Origin: an uncultured Micromonospora sp. | GTDB taxonomy: Bacteria > Actinomycetota > Actinomycetes > Mycobacteriales > Micromonosporaceae | Reading direction: 5' to 3' | Assembly: GCA_937951935.1 (NCBI GenBank) | Contig: CALGAM010000038.1 | Coordinates: 1 to 10,259 of the forward strand | DNA: 10,259 nt | Part shown: positions 1 through 5,714 of the stretch, one piece after another | How positions within the stretch are numbered: the first letter of the stretch is position 1 | Layout of the letters: every line of letters begins with the position of its first letter | The notes under the pieces: model-generated | Told to the model about the DNA's origin: nothing | Seen by the model: only the letters and a program-made list of their open reading frames with translations | The model's database searches: none | Position numbers and translations under genes: made by a program

Positions 1-680
1 ACCTGCTCGCAGCCGTGCTCGATCGCCTCGGCCTGGGCCGCCAGCGAGGCGGCGTAGTTGCCGCCGCACTTCGCCGCGCCGGTGCCGCCCGGCGCCGCCC
101 GGGTGTACGTCGGCGACACCCACACCGTCACCGGCTGCACCCCGCCGGAGAAGTACGACCCGACCGGGGAGGCGATCACCGCGTAGAGGTACTCACGCGC
201 CGGACGCACCCCGAGGAAGACCTCGCTGGCGACCATGAACGGGCGCAGGTAGAGGCTGCTCTCCTCGCTGGTCGGCAGCCAGGCCCGGTCGATCTCGATC
301 AGGTGCCGGAGCGAGTCGAGGAAGGCCTGCTCCGGAAGGACGGGCATCGCCATCCGGCGGGCCGACTGGGCGAACCGCGCCGCGTTGGCCTCCGGCCGGA
401 ACATCGTCACCCCGCCGTCGGCCGCGTGGTACGCCTTCAGCCCCTCGAAGATCTCCTGCGCGTAGTGCAGCACGGCGCTGGCCGGGTCCATCGGGATCGG
501 GGCCCTGGCCTCCACCCGGGCGTCGTACCAGCCCTTGCCCTCGGCGTACCTGATCGTCACCATGTGGTCGGTGAAGATCCGGCCGAATCCCGGGTTGGCC
601 AGAAGCGCCTGACGCTCGGCGGCGGCTACCGGCTGAGGATTCGGACGGATCTCGAATTCGAGCTTGTCACCACCGCTCAT
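1..680 (-). CDS. ilvE: Branched-chain amino acid aminotransferase, C-terminus cut by the window edge
   Basis: This is a PLP-dependent, fold-type IV transaminase. It catalyses the last step of valine, isoleucine and leucine synthesis, moving an amino group from glutamate to the branched 2-oxo acids in the cytoplasm. 226 residues are visible out of about 365 usual for the family, and the C-terminal part lies beyond position 1. The sequence reads as a clear homologue: HYAQEIFEGLKAY near residues 71-83, SLYLRPFM in the middle, and TGAAKCGGNYAAS near the end, where Lys204 is the expected PLP Schiff-base lysine. The ATG at 680 is chosen because GGAGGGT lies about 7 nt upstream. An in-frame ATG at 695 is possible but overlaps that ribosome site. 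It is the last gene of the minus-strand block, 435 bp beyond leuB, so it may have its own promoter. Identity is certain; only the start is slightly open. Confidence 0.96.
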   Translation of the reverse strand, partial: MSGGDKLEFEIRPNPQPVAAAERQALLANPGFGRIFTDHMVTIRYAEGKGWYDARVEARAPIPMDPASAVLHYAQEIFEGLKAYHAADGGVTMFRPEANAARFAQSARRMAMPVLPEQAFLDSLRHLIEIDRAWLPTSEESSLYLRPFMVASEVFLGVRPAREYLYAVIASPVGSYFSGGVQPVTVWVSPTYTRAAPGGTGAAKCGGNYAASLAAQAEAIEHGCEQ

Positions 681-759
681 CGCGCTACCCTCCATCGATG
701 GAAACCGGCACCCGGGGTCGGGCGTGCCGGAGTGAAGAATCGTGCCTGCAACTTACCCC

Positions 760-771
760 GAACGGTCGTTC
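760..771. promoter_or_regulatory. Possible operator dyad upstream of ilvE
   Basis: GAACGGTCGTTC has perfect 5-bp arms around a 2-nt centre and lies about 80 bp upstream of the ilvE start codon, in the least GC-rich part of the gap. Its form resembles operators of TetR-family repressors in actinobacteria, but no regulator is encoded in the window. The match to that family is inference from shape only. Confidence 0.3.
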
Positions 772-793
772 AACCTCGATCCTCCGGTCGGCC

Positions 794-810
794 GGCGCAC
801 CAGGTGCGCC
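794..810. promoter_or_regulatory. Perfect 17-bp inverted repeat upstream of ilvE
   Basis: GGCGCACCAGGTGCGCC has two perfect 8-bp arms around a single A. As RNA it could form a 7-bp stem with a 3-nt loop. It lies about 115 bp upstream of ilvE and about 305 bp downstream of leuB. It could be a protein-binding site or part of a terminator; there is no T-tract on either side. Confidence 0.35.
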
Positions 811-1100
811 TTCACCCAGACCCGGCGAGGACCGTCGACCCGGCGGCCACGGCCACCGGCGTCACCCGGGTCGGTGCCGGGCACCGCCGGTCCTTCCCCC
901 GCCGCCCGACGGCCGCGGCCGGAACACCGGCGCCGACCGCGGATCCCGGCCACGGCAGCCGTCGGGCTTCACGGCGACCGGCCGCACGGCACGCACCACA
1001 CGGCGGCGAGGGAGAGAACGGGGCCCGGCCGGCGCGCGGACCCGGCCGGCACGCACGCACGTACCGCCCGGGGTCGGTCGCGCCGACGCGGGCCGTGAAT

Positions 1101-1115
1101 CCACCCGGCGGGTGG
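1101..1115 (-). terminator. Compact hairpin immediately after leuB
   Basis: CCACCCGGCGGGTGG has perfect 7-bp arms around one G (6 bp with a 3-nt loop as RNA) and ends exactly at the base before the leuB stop codon. There is no U-tract, as is common for actinobacterial stem-loop terminators, so termination activity is inferred from position and stem strength. Confidence 0.45.
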
Positions 1116-2153
1116 TCAGCCCGCCGCGTGCGCGGCGATCCGGTCCCCGATGTCGGCGGTACGCCGCGACACGCCGGCGCTGCGGGACGCCAGCTCGGCG
1201 GCGACCGCCTCGGTCACCCGGCGGGCCGCGTCGGTGTGGCCGAGGTGCTCCAGCAGCAACGCCGCGGAGAGCACCGCCGCGACCGGGTCCGCCACCCCCT
1301 GGCCGGCGATGTCCGGAGCGGAGCCGTGCACCGGCTCGAACATCGACGGGTAGGTCCGCTCCGGGTTGATGCTGCCGCTGGCGGCCAGCCCGATCCCGCC
1401 GGTGACGGCGGCGGCGATGTCGGTGAGGATGTCGCCGAACAGGTTGTCGGTGACCACCACGTCGTACCGCTGCGGCTGGGTGACCAGGAACATCGCGGCG
1501 GCGTCGACGTGCTGGTACTCGGTCTCGACGTCCGGGTACTCGGCCGCGACCGCGGCGAAGGCCCGGGACCAGAGCGAGCCGGCGTGGGTCAGCACGTTGG
1601 TCTTGTGCACCAGGGTGACCTTGCGGCGTTCGCGCCGCGTGGCGCGGGCGAAGGCGTCCCGGATCACCCGCTCGACCCCGTGCCGGGTGTTCAGGCTCTC
1701 CTCCGTCGCCACCTCGGCGGGGGTGTCCCGGTGCAGGGTGCCGCCGGCGCCGGCGTAGAGCCCCTCGGTGCCCTCCCGGACCACCACCAGGTCGATCTCA
1801 CCGGGCTTGACGGTGGCCAGCGGGCCGGTGACGCCGGGCCAGAGCCGGGCGGGACGGAGGTTGACGTACTGGTCGAAGTCGAAGCGGAGCTTGAGCAGCA
1901 GGCCCCGCTCCAGCACCCCGGGCGGCACGGACGGGTCGCCCACCGCGCCGAGCAGGATGGCGTCGTGCTGGGCCAGCTCGGCGAGTACGGAGTCGGGCAG
2001 CACCTCGCCCGTCCGGTGGTAACGTGCCGCGCCGAGGTCGTACTCGGTGGCCTCGACCCCGGGCAGTACCGCGTCGATGACCTTGCGCGCCTCCGCGACC
2101 ACCTCCGGCCCGATGCCGTCTCCCGCCACCACCGCGATCCGGGCCACCGCCAC
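1116..2153 (-). CDS. leuB: 3-isopropylmalate dehydrogenase
   Basis: This enzyme oxidatively decarboxylates (2R,3S)-3-isopropylmalate with NAD+ to give 2-oxoisocaproate, the third enzyme of leucine synthesis. It is cytoplasmic, probably dimeric, and needs Mg2+ or Mn2+. The 345 residues are normal for the family. Visible motifs are GDGIGPEV (11-18), the substrate-binding arginines in LLKLRFDFDQYVNLR (Arg90, Arg100) and in VVREGTEGLYAG (Arg126), catalytic Tyr133 and Lys184 (HKTNV), metal-binding aspartates in VTDNLFGDILTD (Asp236, 241, 245), and the cofactor-site motif FEPVHGSAPDIAG (272-284). The start is GTG at 2153, supported by AAGGAG about 6 nt upstream; a second in-frame GTG two codons later is too far from it. 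leuA, leuC and leuD are not in the window. The gene stands apart from its neighbours (435 bp and 360 bp gaps), so it probably has its own promoter. Confidence 0.97.
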   Translation of the reverse strand: MAVARIAVVAGDGIGPEVVAEARKVIDAVLPGVEATEYDLGAARYHRTGEVLPDSVLAELAQHDAILLGAVGDPSVPPGVLERGLLLKLRFDFDQYVNLRPARLWPGVTGPLATVKPGEIDLVVVREGTEGLYAGAGGTLHRDTPAEVATEESLNTRHGVERVIRDAFARATRRERRKVTLVHKTNVLTHAGSLWSRAFAAVAAEYPDVETEYQHVDAAAMFLVTQPQRYDVVVTDNLFGDILTDIAAAVTGGIGLAASGSINPERTYPSMFEPVHGSAPDIAGQGVADPVAAVLSAALLLEHLGHTDAARRVTEAVAAELASRSAGVSRRTADIGDRIAAHAAG

Positions 2154-2236
2154 TGTCCGCTCCTTCGCTGCCTTGTTCGTGTCTAGGGAACGTTAAGAGA
2201 CCGTCCCGTCTCCCGGTACGATCCTCCCACGATCTG

Positions 2237-2261
2237 GAAGCTCCCGACACTCAGGAGCTTC
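2237..2261. promoter_or_regulatory. Stem-loop in the leuB upstream region
   Basis: GAAGCTCC (2237-2244) and GGAGCTTC (2254-2261) are perfect 8-bp complements around a 9-nt loop, with a possible G-U pair extending the stem. It lies about 85-110 bp upstream of the leuB start codon, so it could be in the leuB leader or be a dyad operator. It overlaps the 11-bp repeats. There is no T-tract next to it, so I do not call it a terminator. Confidence 0.45.
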
Positions 2262-2282
2262 TCAGGTAGCACTCATGAAGCA
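2250..2282. repeat. Three tandem 11-bp direct repeats, possible regulator-binding array
   Basis: Three units follow one another without gaps: CTCAGGAGCTT, CTCAGGTAGCA and CTCATGAAGCA. Units 2 and 3 match at 9 of 11 bases; unit 1 shares the first six bases with unit 2. An 11-bp period is one helical turn, the spacing used by OmpR/PhoB-type response regulators and SARP activators, whose sites are direct repeats of this period. The family of binder is inference. The array lies about 100-130 bp upstream of leuB and 230-260 bp upstream of the ApbE-like gene. Confidence 0.45.
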
Positions 2283-2334
2283 ACCATCTTCACTCCCTAT
2301 GGTGGGCCGCGAGGGGCCGGAGGGTGCGGCCGGA

Positions 2335-2390
2335 ATGCGGTTCCAGGGGGAGAGATGCGGTTCCAGGGGACGGGTATGCGGATCCCGGGG
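2335..2390. repeat. Three spaced copies of a 15-bp repeat (20-21 bp period)
   Basis: The 15-mer ATGCGGTTCCAGGGG occurs exactly at 2335-2349 and 2355-2369, and a 13-of-15 copy, ATGCGGATCCCGGGG, occurs at 2376-2390. Spacing is 20 then 21 bp, close to two helical turns. The period is not a multiple of three for the first pair, so this is not a peptide repeat kept by selection on one frame. It may be an iterated binding site or a recent small duplication. Confidence 0.6.
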
Positions 2391-2513
2391 AACGGCCGCG
2401 GCCGACGCCGCCGGGGTGGACTTCCGGCCCCCACGGGCGGACGGAGTCGGCCCGACCTCCGGCTGGGCGCCGGCCGCCGCCACGACCGACCGGGTAAGGG
2501 GCTGGACGACTGG

Positions 2514-3233
2514 GTGGTCGCCCAGCACACCGTGCAGACCTCGATCGCCGAGTACACGATGATCCTCAACGGCGCGGGCCTGCTCGGCCGGCGGGAGATC
2601 GGCGAGGCGTTGCGCGACGCGGTCGCCGAACTGCGGGCGATCGACCTGACCTACAGCCCGAGCCGGCCGGCCAGCCTGGTGTCCCGGCTGCGCCGTGGCG
2701 AGATCAGCGTGGACGCCTATCCGCCGCTGGCCGACATCGTGGCCCGGTGCGCGACGATGCGGGCCGCCACCGACGGCTGGTTCGACGCGTGGGCGGTCCC
2801 CGGCGGTTTCGACCCGGGCGGCCTGCTCGGCGGCTGGGCGGTCGAGCGGGCGGCGGCGCGGCTGCGCGCCGCCGGGGTCGAGAACTACGCCGTGGTCTGC
2901 GGCGCCGACCTGACGGTACGCGGGTGCGCGCCGCACGGCGGCCCGTGGCGGATCGCGGTGCACCACCCGGCCGACGGGTACCGCCCGCCCGTGCTGCTGG
3001 AGATGACCTCTGGTGCCATCGGTACCTCCGGCCTCGCCGGCCGCCGCGGCCACGTCGTTGACCCCCACACCGGCGAGCCGGCGAACCGGCTGTTGGCGGC
3101 GACCGTGACCGGCCCCGACCTCACCGTCGCCGACGGCTACGCCACCGCGCTGTGCGCCGCCGGCCGGGCCGGGCTCGACTGGTTCCCCACCGCGGACGGC
3201 TACCGGGTGCTCTTCGCCGTCCCCGTTCGCTGA
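2514..3233 (+). CDS. ApbE-like protein (FAD:protein FMN transferase family), divergent
   Basis: The family covalently attaches FMN from FAD to a threonine of target flavoproteins. The fold is recognisable over about 239 residues: a helix with AVAELRAIDLTYSPSRPASLVSRL (36-59), GWFDAW (88-93), DPGGLLGGWAVERAAARLRAAG (100-121), WRIAVHHP (145-152), GAIGTSG (168-174), HVVDPHTGEP (180-189) and a C-terminal VADGYATAL (206-213). His180 and the Asp207/Thr211 pair are retained. Odd points are Gly106 where relatives usually have Lys (xxGLxKGWAVxxA), and QTS where the N-terminal MG(T) motif is expected. No signal peptide or lipobox is seen, so it is probably cytoplasmic. The GTG at 2514 is chosen because G/C-ending codons become uniform there. 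The ATG at 2355 in the same frame would add an Arg-rich, poorly biased stretch, and a GTG at 2532 is another option. No target flavoprotein is nearby. It could be a paralogue with altered or lost activity. Confidence 0.78.
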   Translation: MVAQHTVQTSIAEYTMILNGAGLLGRREIGEALRDAVAELRAIDLTYSPSRPASLVSRLRRGEISVDAYPPLADIVARCATMRAATDGWFDAWAVPGGFDPGGLLGGWAVERAAARLRAAGVENYAVVCGADLTVRGCAPHGGPWRIAVHHPADGYRPPVLLEMTSGAIGTSGLAGRRGHVVDPHTGEPANRLLAATVTGPDLTVADGYATALCAAGRAGLDWFPTADGYRVLFAVPVR

Positions 3234-3370
3234 CCGCCGGACGGCTGGCACCGGACCGGCCACGGGCCGACACGCCGTCCACCGTGGGCGACGGCCCGCA
3301 GGCGCCACGGCCACGCGTGCCGGCCGGGTGTGTGTCGGCGTTCCCGCGCGGGATGGCACCCTGTACGACC

Positions 3371-3724
3371 GTGACCTTCGATCTGAGCGTGTGGGCCCTC
3401 GGGCACGGCGCCTCGGCAGCGGACGTCCGGGCCGCCGCCGACCGGTGCCGGCGGGGCGACCACGTCGCGGGTGACCCAGAGCCACGCATCTCGGCCTTCT
3501 ACCGCGCGGTGACCGCCGACTACCCGGACCGGCCGGGACCGTCGACCCCCTGGGCGGTGACCCCGCTGCACGTCGCCACCGACCACATCGAGATGAACCT
3601 CGACGAATCCTGCGCGGACCAGGTCCTGCTCGACATCGAACGCCTCGCCGGGGAGCACGGCCTGATCCTGCTCGACGCACAGGACGGCTCGGTCTACCCG
3701 CCGCCGACCACTGTGTCCGGTTGA
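3371..3724 (+). CDS. Small uncharacterised protein of an actinobacterial family (starts MTFDLSVW)
   Basis: A predicted 117-residue soluble protein with no membrane segment or signal peptide. It begins MTFDLSVWALG, has PRISAFYRAVTADYPD in the first half, SPWAVTPL-like PSTPWAVTPLHVA and DHIEMNLD in the middle, and ends HGLILLDAQDGSVYPP. I recognise this pattern (DLxVW at the start, a short helix, PW in the centre, HGL..YDPQ..xVxxP at the end) from small hypothetical proteins common in Streptomyces and Micromonosporaceae whose function is unknown to me. The GTG at 3371 is chosen because relatives start with the MTxDLxVW strand; an ATG at 3353 would add six residues, and neither has a clear ribosome site. 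It lies 137 bp after the ApbE-like gene on the same strand and is followed at once by a strong inverted repeat, so it could end a two-gene transcript. I assign no function. Confidence 0.72.
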   Translation: MTFDLSVWALGHGASAADVRAAADRCRRGDHVAGDPEPRISAFYRAVTADYPDRPGPSTPWAVTPLHVATDHIEMNLDESCADQVLLDIERLAGEHGLILLDAQDGSVYPPPTTVSG

Positions 3725-3727
3725 CGT

Positions 3728-3765
3728 CGGTGGCCGACGGCCGCCGGTCAGCCGTCGGCCCACCG
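3728..3765. terminator. Strong stem-loop at the convergent gene end
   Basis: CGGTGGCCGACGG (3728-3740) pairs with CCGTCGGCCCACCG (3752-3765) over 13 base pairs with a single bulged base, around an 11-nt loop. It starts three bases after the stop codon of the small plus-strand gene, and serA converges from the other side, so it can act for both strands. No T-tract follows. Confidence 0.7.
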
Positions 3766-3801
3766 TTCGAACGTGGATTCCGCCGGGCCGGTCACCTGTG
3801 G

Positions 3802-3816
3802 ACCCGCCCGGCGGGT
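3802..3816. terminator. Second inverted repeat in the convergent gap
   Basis: ACCCGCC, one C, then GGCGGGT: perfect 7-bp arms, likely a 5-6-bp stem with a short loop as RNA. It lies midway between the convergent genes and would serve as a secondary stop for either transcript. Confidence 0.35.
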
Positions 3817-3874
3817 TCCGTGAGGACTCCCGTCGTCGGACCTCGCCCGAGGGTCCGGGGTCCGCCCCGCGGAC

Positions 3875-3890
3875 TCCCCGCTGTCGGGGA
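3875..3890 (-). terminator. Stem-loop just downstream of serA
   Basis: TCCCCG (3875-3880) and CGGGGA (3885-3890) form a perfect 6-bp stem with a 4-nt loop, 8 bases beyond the serA stop codon. An overlapping palindrome GGGGATCCCC (3886-3895) gives an alternative fold, and CCTCG/CGAGG (3841-3852) adds a third small stem. There is no U-tract. Confidence 0.5.
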
Positions 3891-3898
3891 TCCCCTCG

Positions 3899-5500
3899 TC
3901 AGAGCTCGTCGCGCAGGTCGACCGCGCTCGTCGCCACCGCGCCGATCGCCTCCGCCGCCGAGCCCAACAGGTCGGCGGAGACCGCCGAGTCGACGGTGAG
4001 GGTCATCAGCGCCTCGCCGCCGGCCTCCCGACGGGCCACCTGCATGGCGGCGATGTTGACGCCCGCCTCGCCGAGGATCGTTCCGACGGTGCCGACCACC
4101 CCGGGCCGGTCGGCGTAGCGGAAGAAGAGCAGGATGCCGTCGGCGCTCAGCTCCAGGTCGAAGCCGTCGACCTCGGTCAGCTTGACGACGTCCCGGGTGC
4201 CGCTGGACGCGACGGTGCCGCTGACCCGCACCGTCCGGCCGTCCGGCAGCGCGCCGTGCACCGTCACCAGGTTCGTGTGCTCGGTGGTCTCGGTCTGCGT
4301 GGTCAGCTCCACCGTGACCCCGCGGTCGGCGGCCAGCAACGGCGCGTTGACGTACGTCACCTGCTCCTCGACCACCGAGGCGAAGATCCCCTTGGTGGCG
4401 GCGAGCTTGAGCACCGAGACGTCGTTGGCGACGACCGCGCCGCGGACGTCGACGGTGACGCTGGCGGCGACACCGCCGGCGACCGCCGTGAAGACCTTGC
4501 CCAGCTTCTCCGCCAGCGGCAGCAGCGGCCGGACCTCCTCGGCGACCACCCCGCCGGCCTGCACGTTGACCGCGTCCGGCACGAACTCGCCCTGGAGCGC
4601 GAGCTTCACGCTACGGGCCACCGCGAGCCCCGCCTTGTCCTGCGCCTCGACCGTCGAGGCACCCAGGTGGGGGGTCACGACCACGTTGTCGAAGGCGAAC
4701 AGCGGCGAGGCGGTGCAGGGTTCCTTGGCGAAGACGTCCAGCCCGGCGCCGGCGACCCGGCCCTCGGCGAGGGCGTCGGCGAGGGCCTGCTCGTCGATCA
4801 GGCCGCCCCGGGCCGCGTTGATGATCCGCACCCCGGGCTTGACCAGGGCCAGCTCCTTCTCACCGATCAGGCCGACCGTCTCCGGTGTCTTGGGCAGGTG
4901 GATCGAGATGAAGTCGCTCTCCCGGAGCAGCTCCTCCAGCCCGACCAGCCGGACGCCGAGCTGCGCGGCCCGGGCCGGCTGCACGTACGGGTCGTACGCG
5001 ATGAGCCGGGTGCCGAAGGCCGCCATCCGCTGGGCGAAGAGCACCCCGATCCGGCCGAGCCCGATCACACCGACGGTCTTGCCCTGGATCTCCACCCCGG
5101 TGTACTTGGACCGCTTCCACTCCCCCGCCTTCAGGGCGGCGCTGGCGCTCGCGGTGTTGCGCGCGACCGCGAGCAGCAGGGCGACGGCCTGCTCGGCCGC
5201 GGAGACGATGTTGGAGGTGGGGGCGTTGACCACCATCACACCCCGGGCCGTGGCCGCCGCCACGTCGACGTTGTCCAGCCCCACGCCGGCCCGAGCGATC
5301 ACCTTGAGCCGGTGGGCCGCGGCGATGGCCTCGGCGTCGACCTGGGTGGCGCTGCGCACAATCACCGCGTCGGCCTCGGCCAGGGCGGCGAGCAGGGCCG
5401 GGCGGTCGGTGCCGTCGACGTGGCGTACGTCGAAGTCGTGCGCGAGCACGTCGAGGGCGGCGGGAGCGAGCTCTTCAGCGATGAGTACGACGGGGGTCAT
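3899..5500 (-). CDS. serA: D-3-phosphoglycerate dehydrogenase (long, ACT-domain form)
   Basis: The enzyme oxidises 3-phosphoglycerate with NAD+ to 3-phosphohydroxypyruvate, the first committed step of serine synthesis in the cytoplasm. The 533 residues match the long actinobacterial type (M. tuberculosis SerA is about 530). The order is N-terminal substrate domain, NAD-binding Rossmann segment with GLGRIG (147-152) and Asp170, catalytic Arg231 (NAARGG), Glu260 (DVFAKEP) and His278 (TPHLGAST), then a return to the substrate domain. Next come the ASB domain (roughly 315-450) and a C-terminal ACT domain (about 460-533, RYADRPGVVGTVGTILGEAGVNIAAM) that in the family binds serine. Feedback inhibition by serine is therefore likely. 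The ATG at 5500 is chosen because MTPVVLIAEEL is the conserved family start; GAGGA lies close upstream. An open extension to 5602 has no family resemblance. It follows mpgS by 214 bp on the same strand and faces the small gene convergently. Confidence 0.97.
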   Translation of the reverse strand: MTPVVLIAEELAPAALDVLAHDFDVRHVDGTDRPALLAALAEADAVIVRSATQVDAEAIAAAHRLKVIARAGVGLDNVDVAAATARGVMVVNAPTSNIVSAAEQAVALLLAVARNTASASAALKAGEWKRSKYTGVEIQGKTVGVIGLGRIGVLFAQRMAAFGTRLIAYDPYVQPARAAQLGVRLVGLEELLRESDFISIHLPKTPETVGLIGEKELALVKPGVRIINAARGGLIDEQALADALAEGRVAGAGLDVFAKEPCTASPLFAFDNVVVTPHLGASTVEAQDKAGLAVARSVKLALQGEFVPDAVNVQAGGVVAEEVRPLLPLAEKLGKVFTAVAGGVAASVTVDVRGAVVANDVSVLKLAATKGIFASVVEEQVTYVNAPLLAADRGVTVELTTQTETTEHTNLVTVHGALPDGRTVRVSGTVASSGTRDVVKLTEVDGFDLELSADGILLFFRYADRPGVVGTVGTILGEAGVNIAAMQVARREAGGEALMTLTVDSAVSADLLGSAAEAIGAVATSAVDLRDEL

Positions 5501-5714
5501 GGGTCCTCGTATATGTCGTCCGGGCGAGGTCTGCGGCCACGTGGGCGCCGCACTGCGCTCCGCGCTCCGCCAGTCAGGGTCGTCCCCACGGTGCGAACGC
5601 ACCCACCTGCCGATCGTATGCGGCGGGATGCCGGACCGCGCCGGGGACCCACGTGAGCGGCCTCACAACGACAAACGCGCATCCCCGGCCGACCCGGGTA
5701 CCGGTCACCGCGGC
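5501..5714 (-). promoter_or_regulatory. serA upstream region with dyads
   Basis: These 214 bp separate mpgS from serA on the same strand and are long enough for a serA promoter. Visible are GTGAGCGGCCTCAC (5653-5666, 5-bp arms, 4-nt centre) and two CACGTG palindromes (5538-5543 and 5650-5655), the second overlapping the dyad. A TACGAT sequence on the minus strand near 5620 resembles a -10 box, but no good -35 box stands at the right distance. Function is inferred from position only. Confidence 0.3.

Larger units (their letters stand above)
681..1115. other. ilvE-leuB intergenic region with several perfect dyads
   Basis: No convincing gene lies in these 435 bp: the open frames are arginine/proline-rich and lack normal codon bias. 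The part nearest ilvE (about 700-780) is less GC-rich and is the likely place for the ilvE promoter, but I could not pick -35 and -10 boxes with confidence. It contains GAACGGTCGTTC (760-771), a dyad with 5-bp arms and 2-nt centre. Further away are a 17-bp dyad at 794-810, a 7+1+7 dyad at 872-886, a direct repeat of CCCGGCCGGC at 1024-1033 and 1041-1050, and a hairpin abutting the leuB stop. Confidence 0.55.
2154..2513. promoter_or_regulatory. Divergent leuB / ApbE-like control region, rich in repeats
   Basis: This 360-bp gap lies between leuB (minus) and the ApbE-like gene (plus), so promoters in both directions should be here. The leuB side (2160-2310) is clearly less GC-rich than the coding DNA. 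It holds GAGAC-6-GTCTC (2197-2212), a perfect 8-bp hairpin (2237-2261), three 11-bp direct repeats (2250-2282) and a 5-bp inverted repeat ACCAT/ATGGT (2283-2303). Further on are three 20-21-bp spaced repeats (2335-2390). I could not assign -35/-10 boxes with confidence. From about 2395 to 2510 one frame (that of an ATG at 2275, stop at 2562) has codon bias suggestive of coding, but I do not recognise a protein there. Confidence 0.5.

Noticed and set aside
753..1104. Short open frames in the ilvE-leuB gap on both strands
   Set aside because: They overlap each other, have very high Arg/Pro/Gly content and no ribosome site or resemblance to known proteins.
15..2186. Very long plus-strand open frame across ilvE and leuB
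   Set aside because: It is antisense to two clear enzyme genes, is Arg/Gly/His-rich with no family resemblance, and exists because stop codons are rare in GC-rich DNA.
2335..2390. CRISPR array
   Set aside because: Only three short repeats with 5-6-bp gaps and no cas genes; the geometry does not fit repeats and spacers.
2262..3680. Minus-strand open frame opposite the ApbE-like gene and the small gene
   Set aside because: The plus-strand proteins have recognisable family motifs and proper codon bias; the minus frame is Arg/Pro-rich without a domain.
5501..5602. N-terminal extension of serA to an ATG at 5602
   Set aside because: The extra 34 residues do not resemble SerA; the family starts at MTPVVLIAEEL (5500), which has its own GAGGA site.
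5692..5709. ACCCGGGT and nearby ACCGGT as an mpgS terminator
   Set aside because: The palindromes are short, give no stable hairpin with a proper loop, and such runs are frequent in DNA of this composition.
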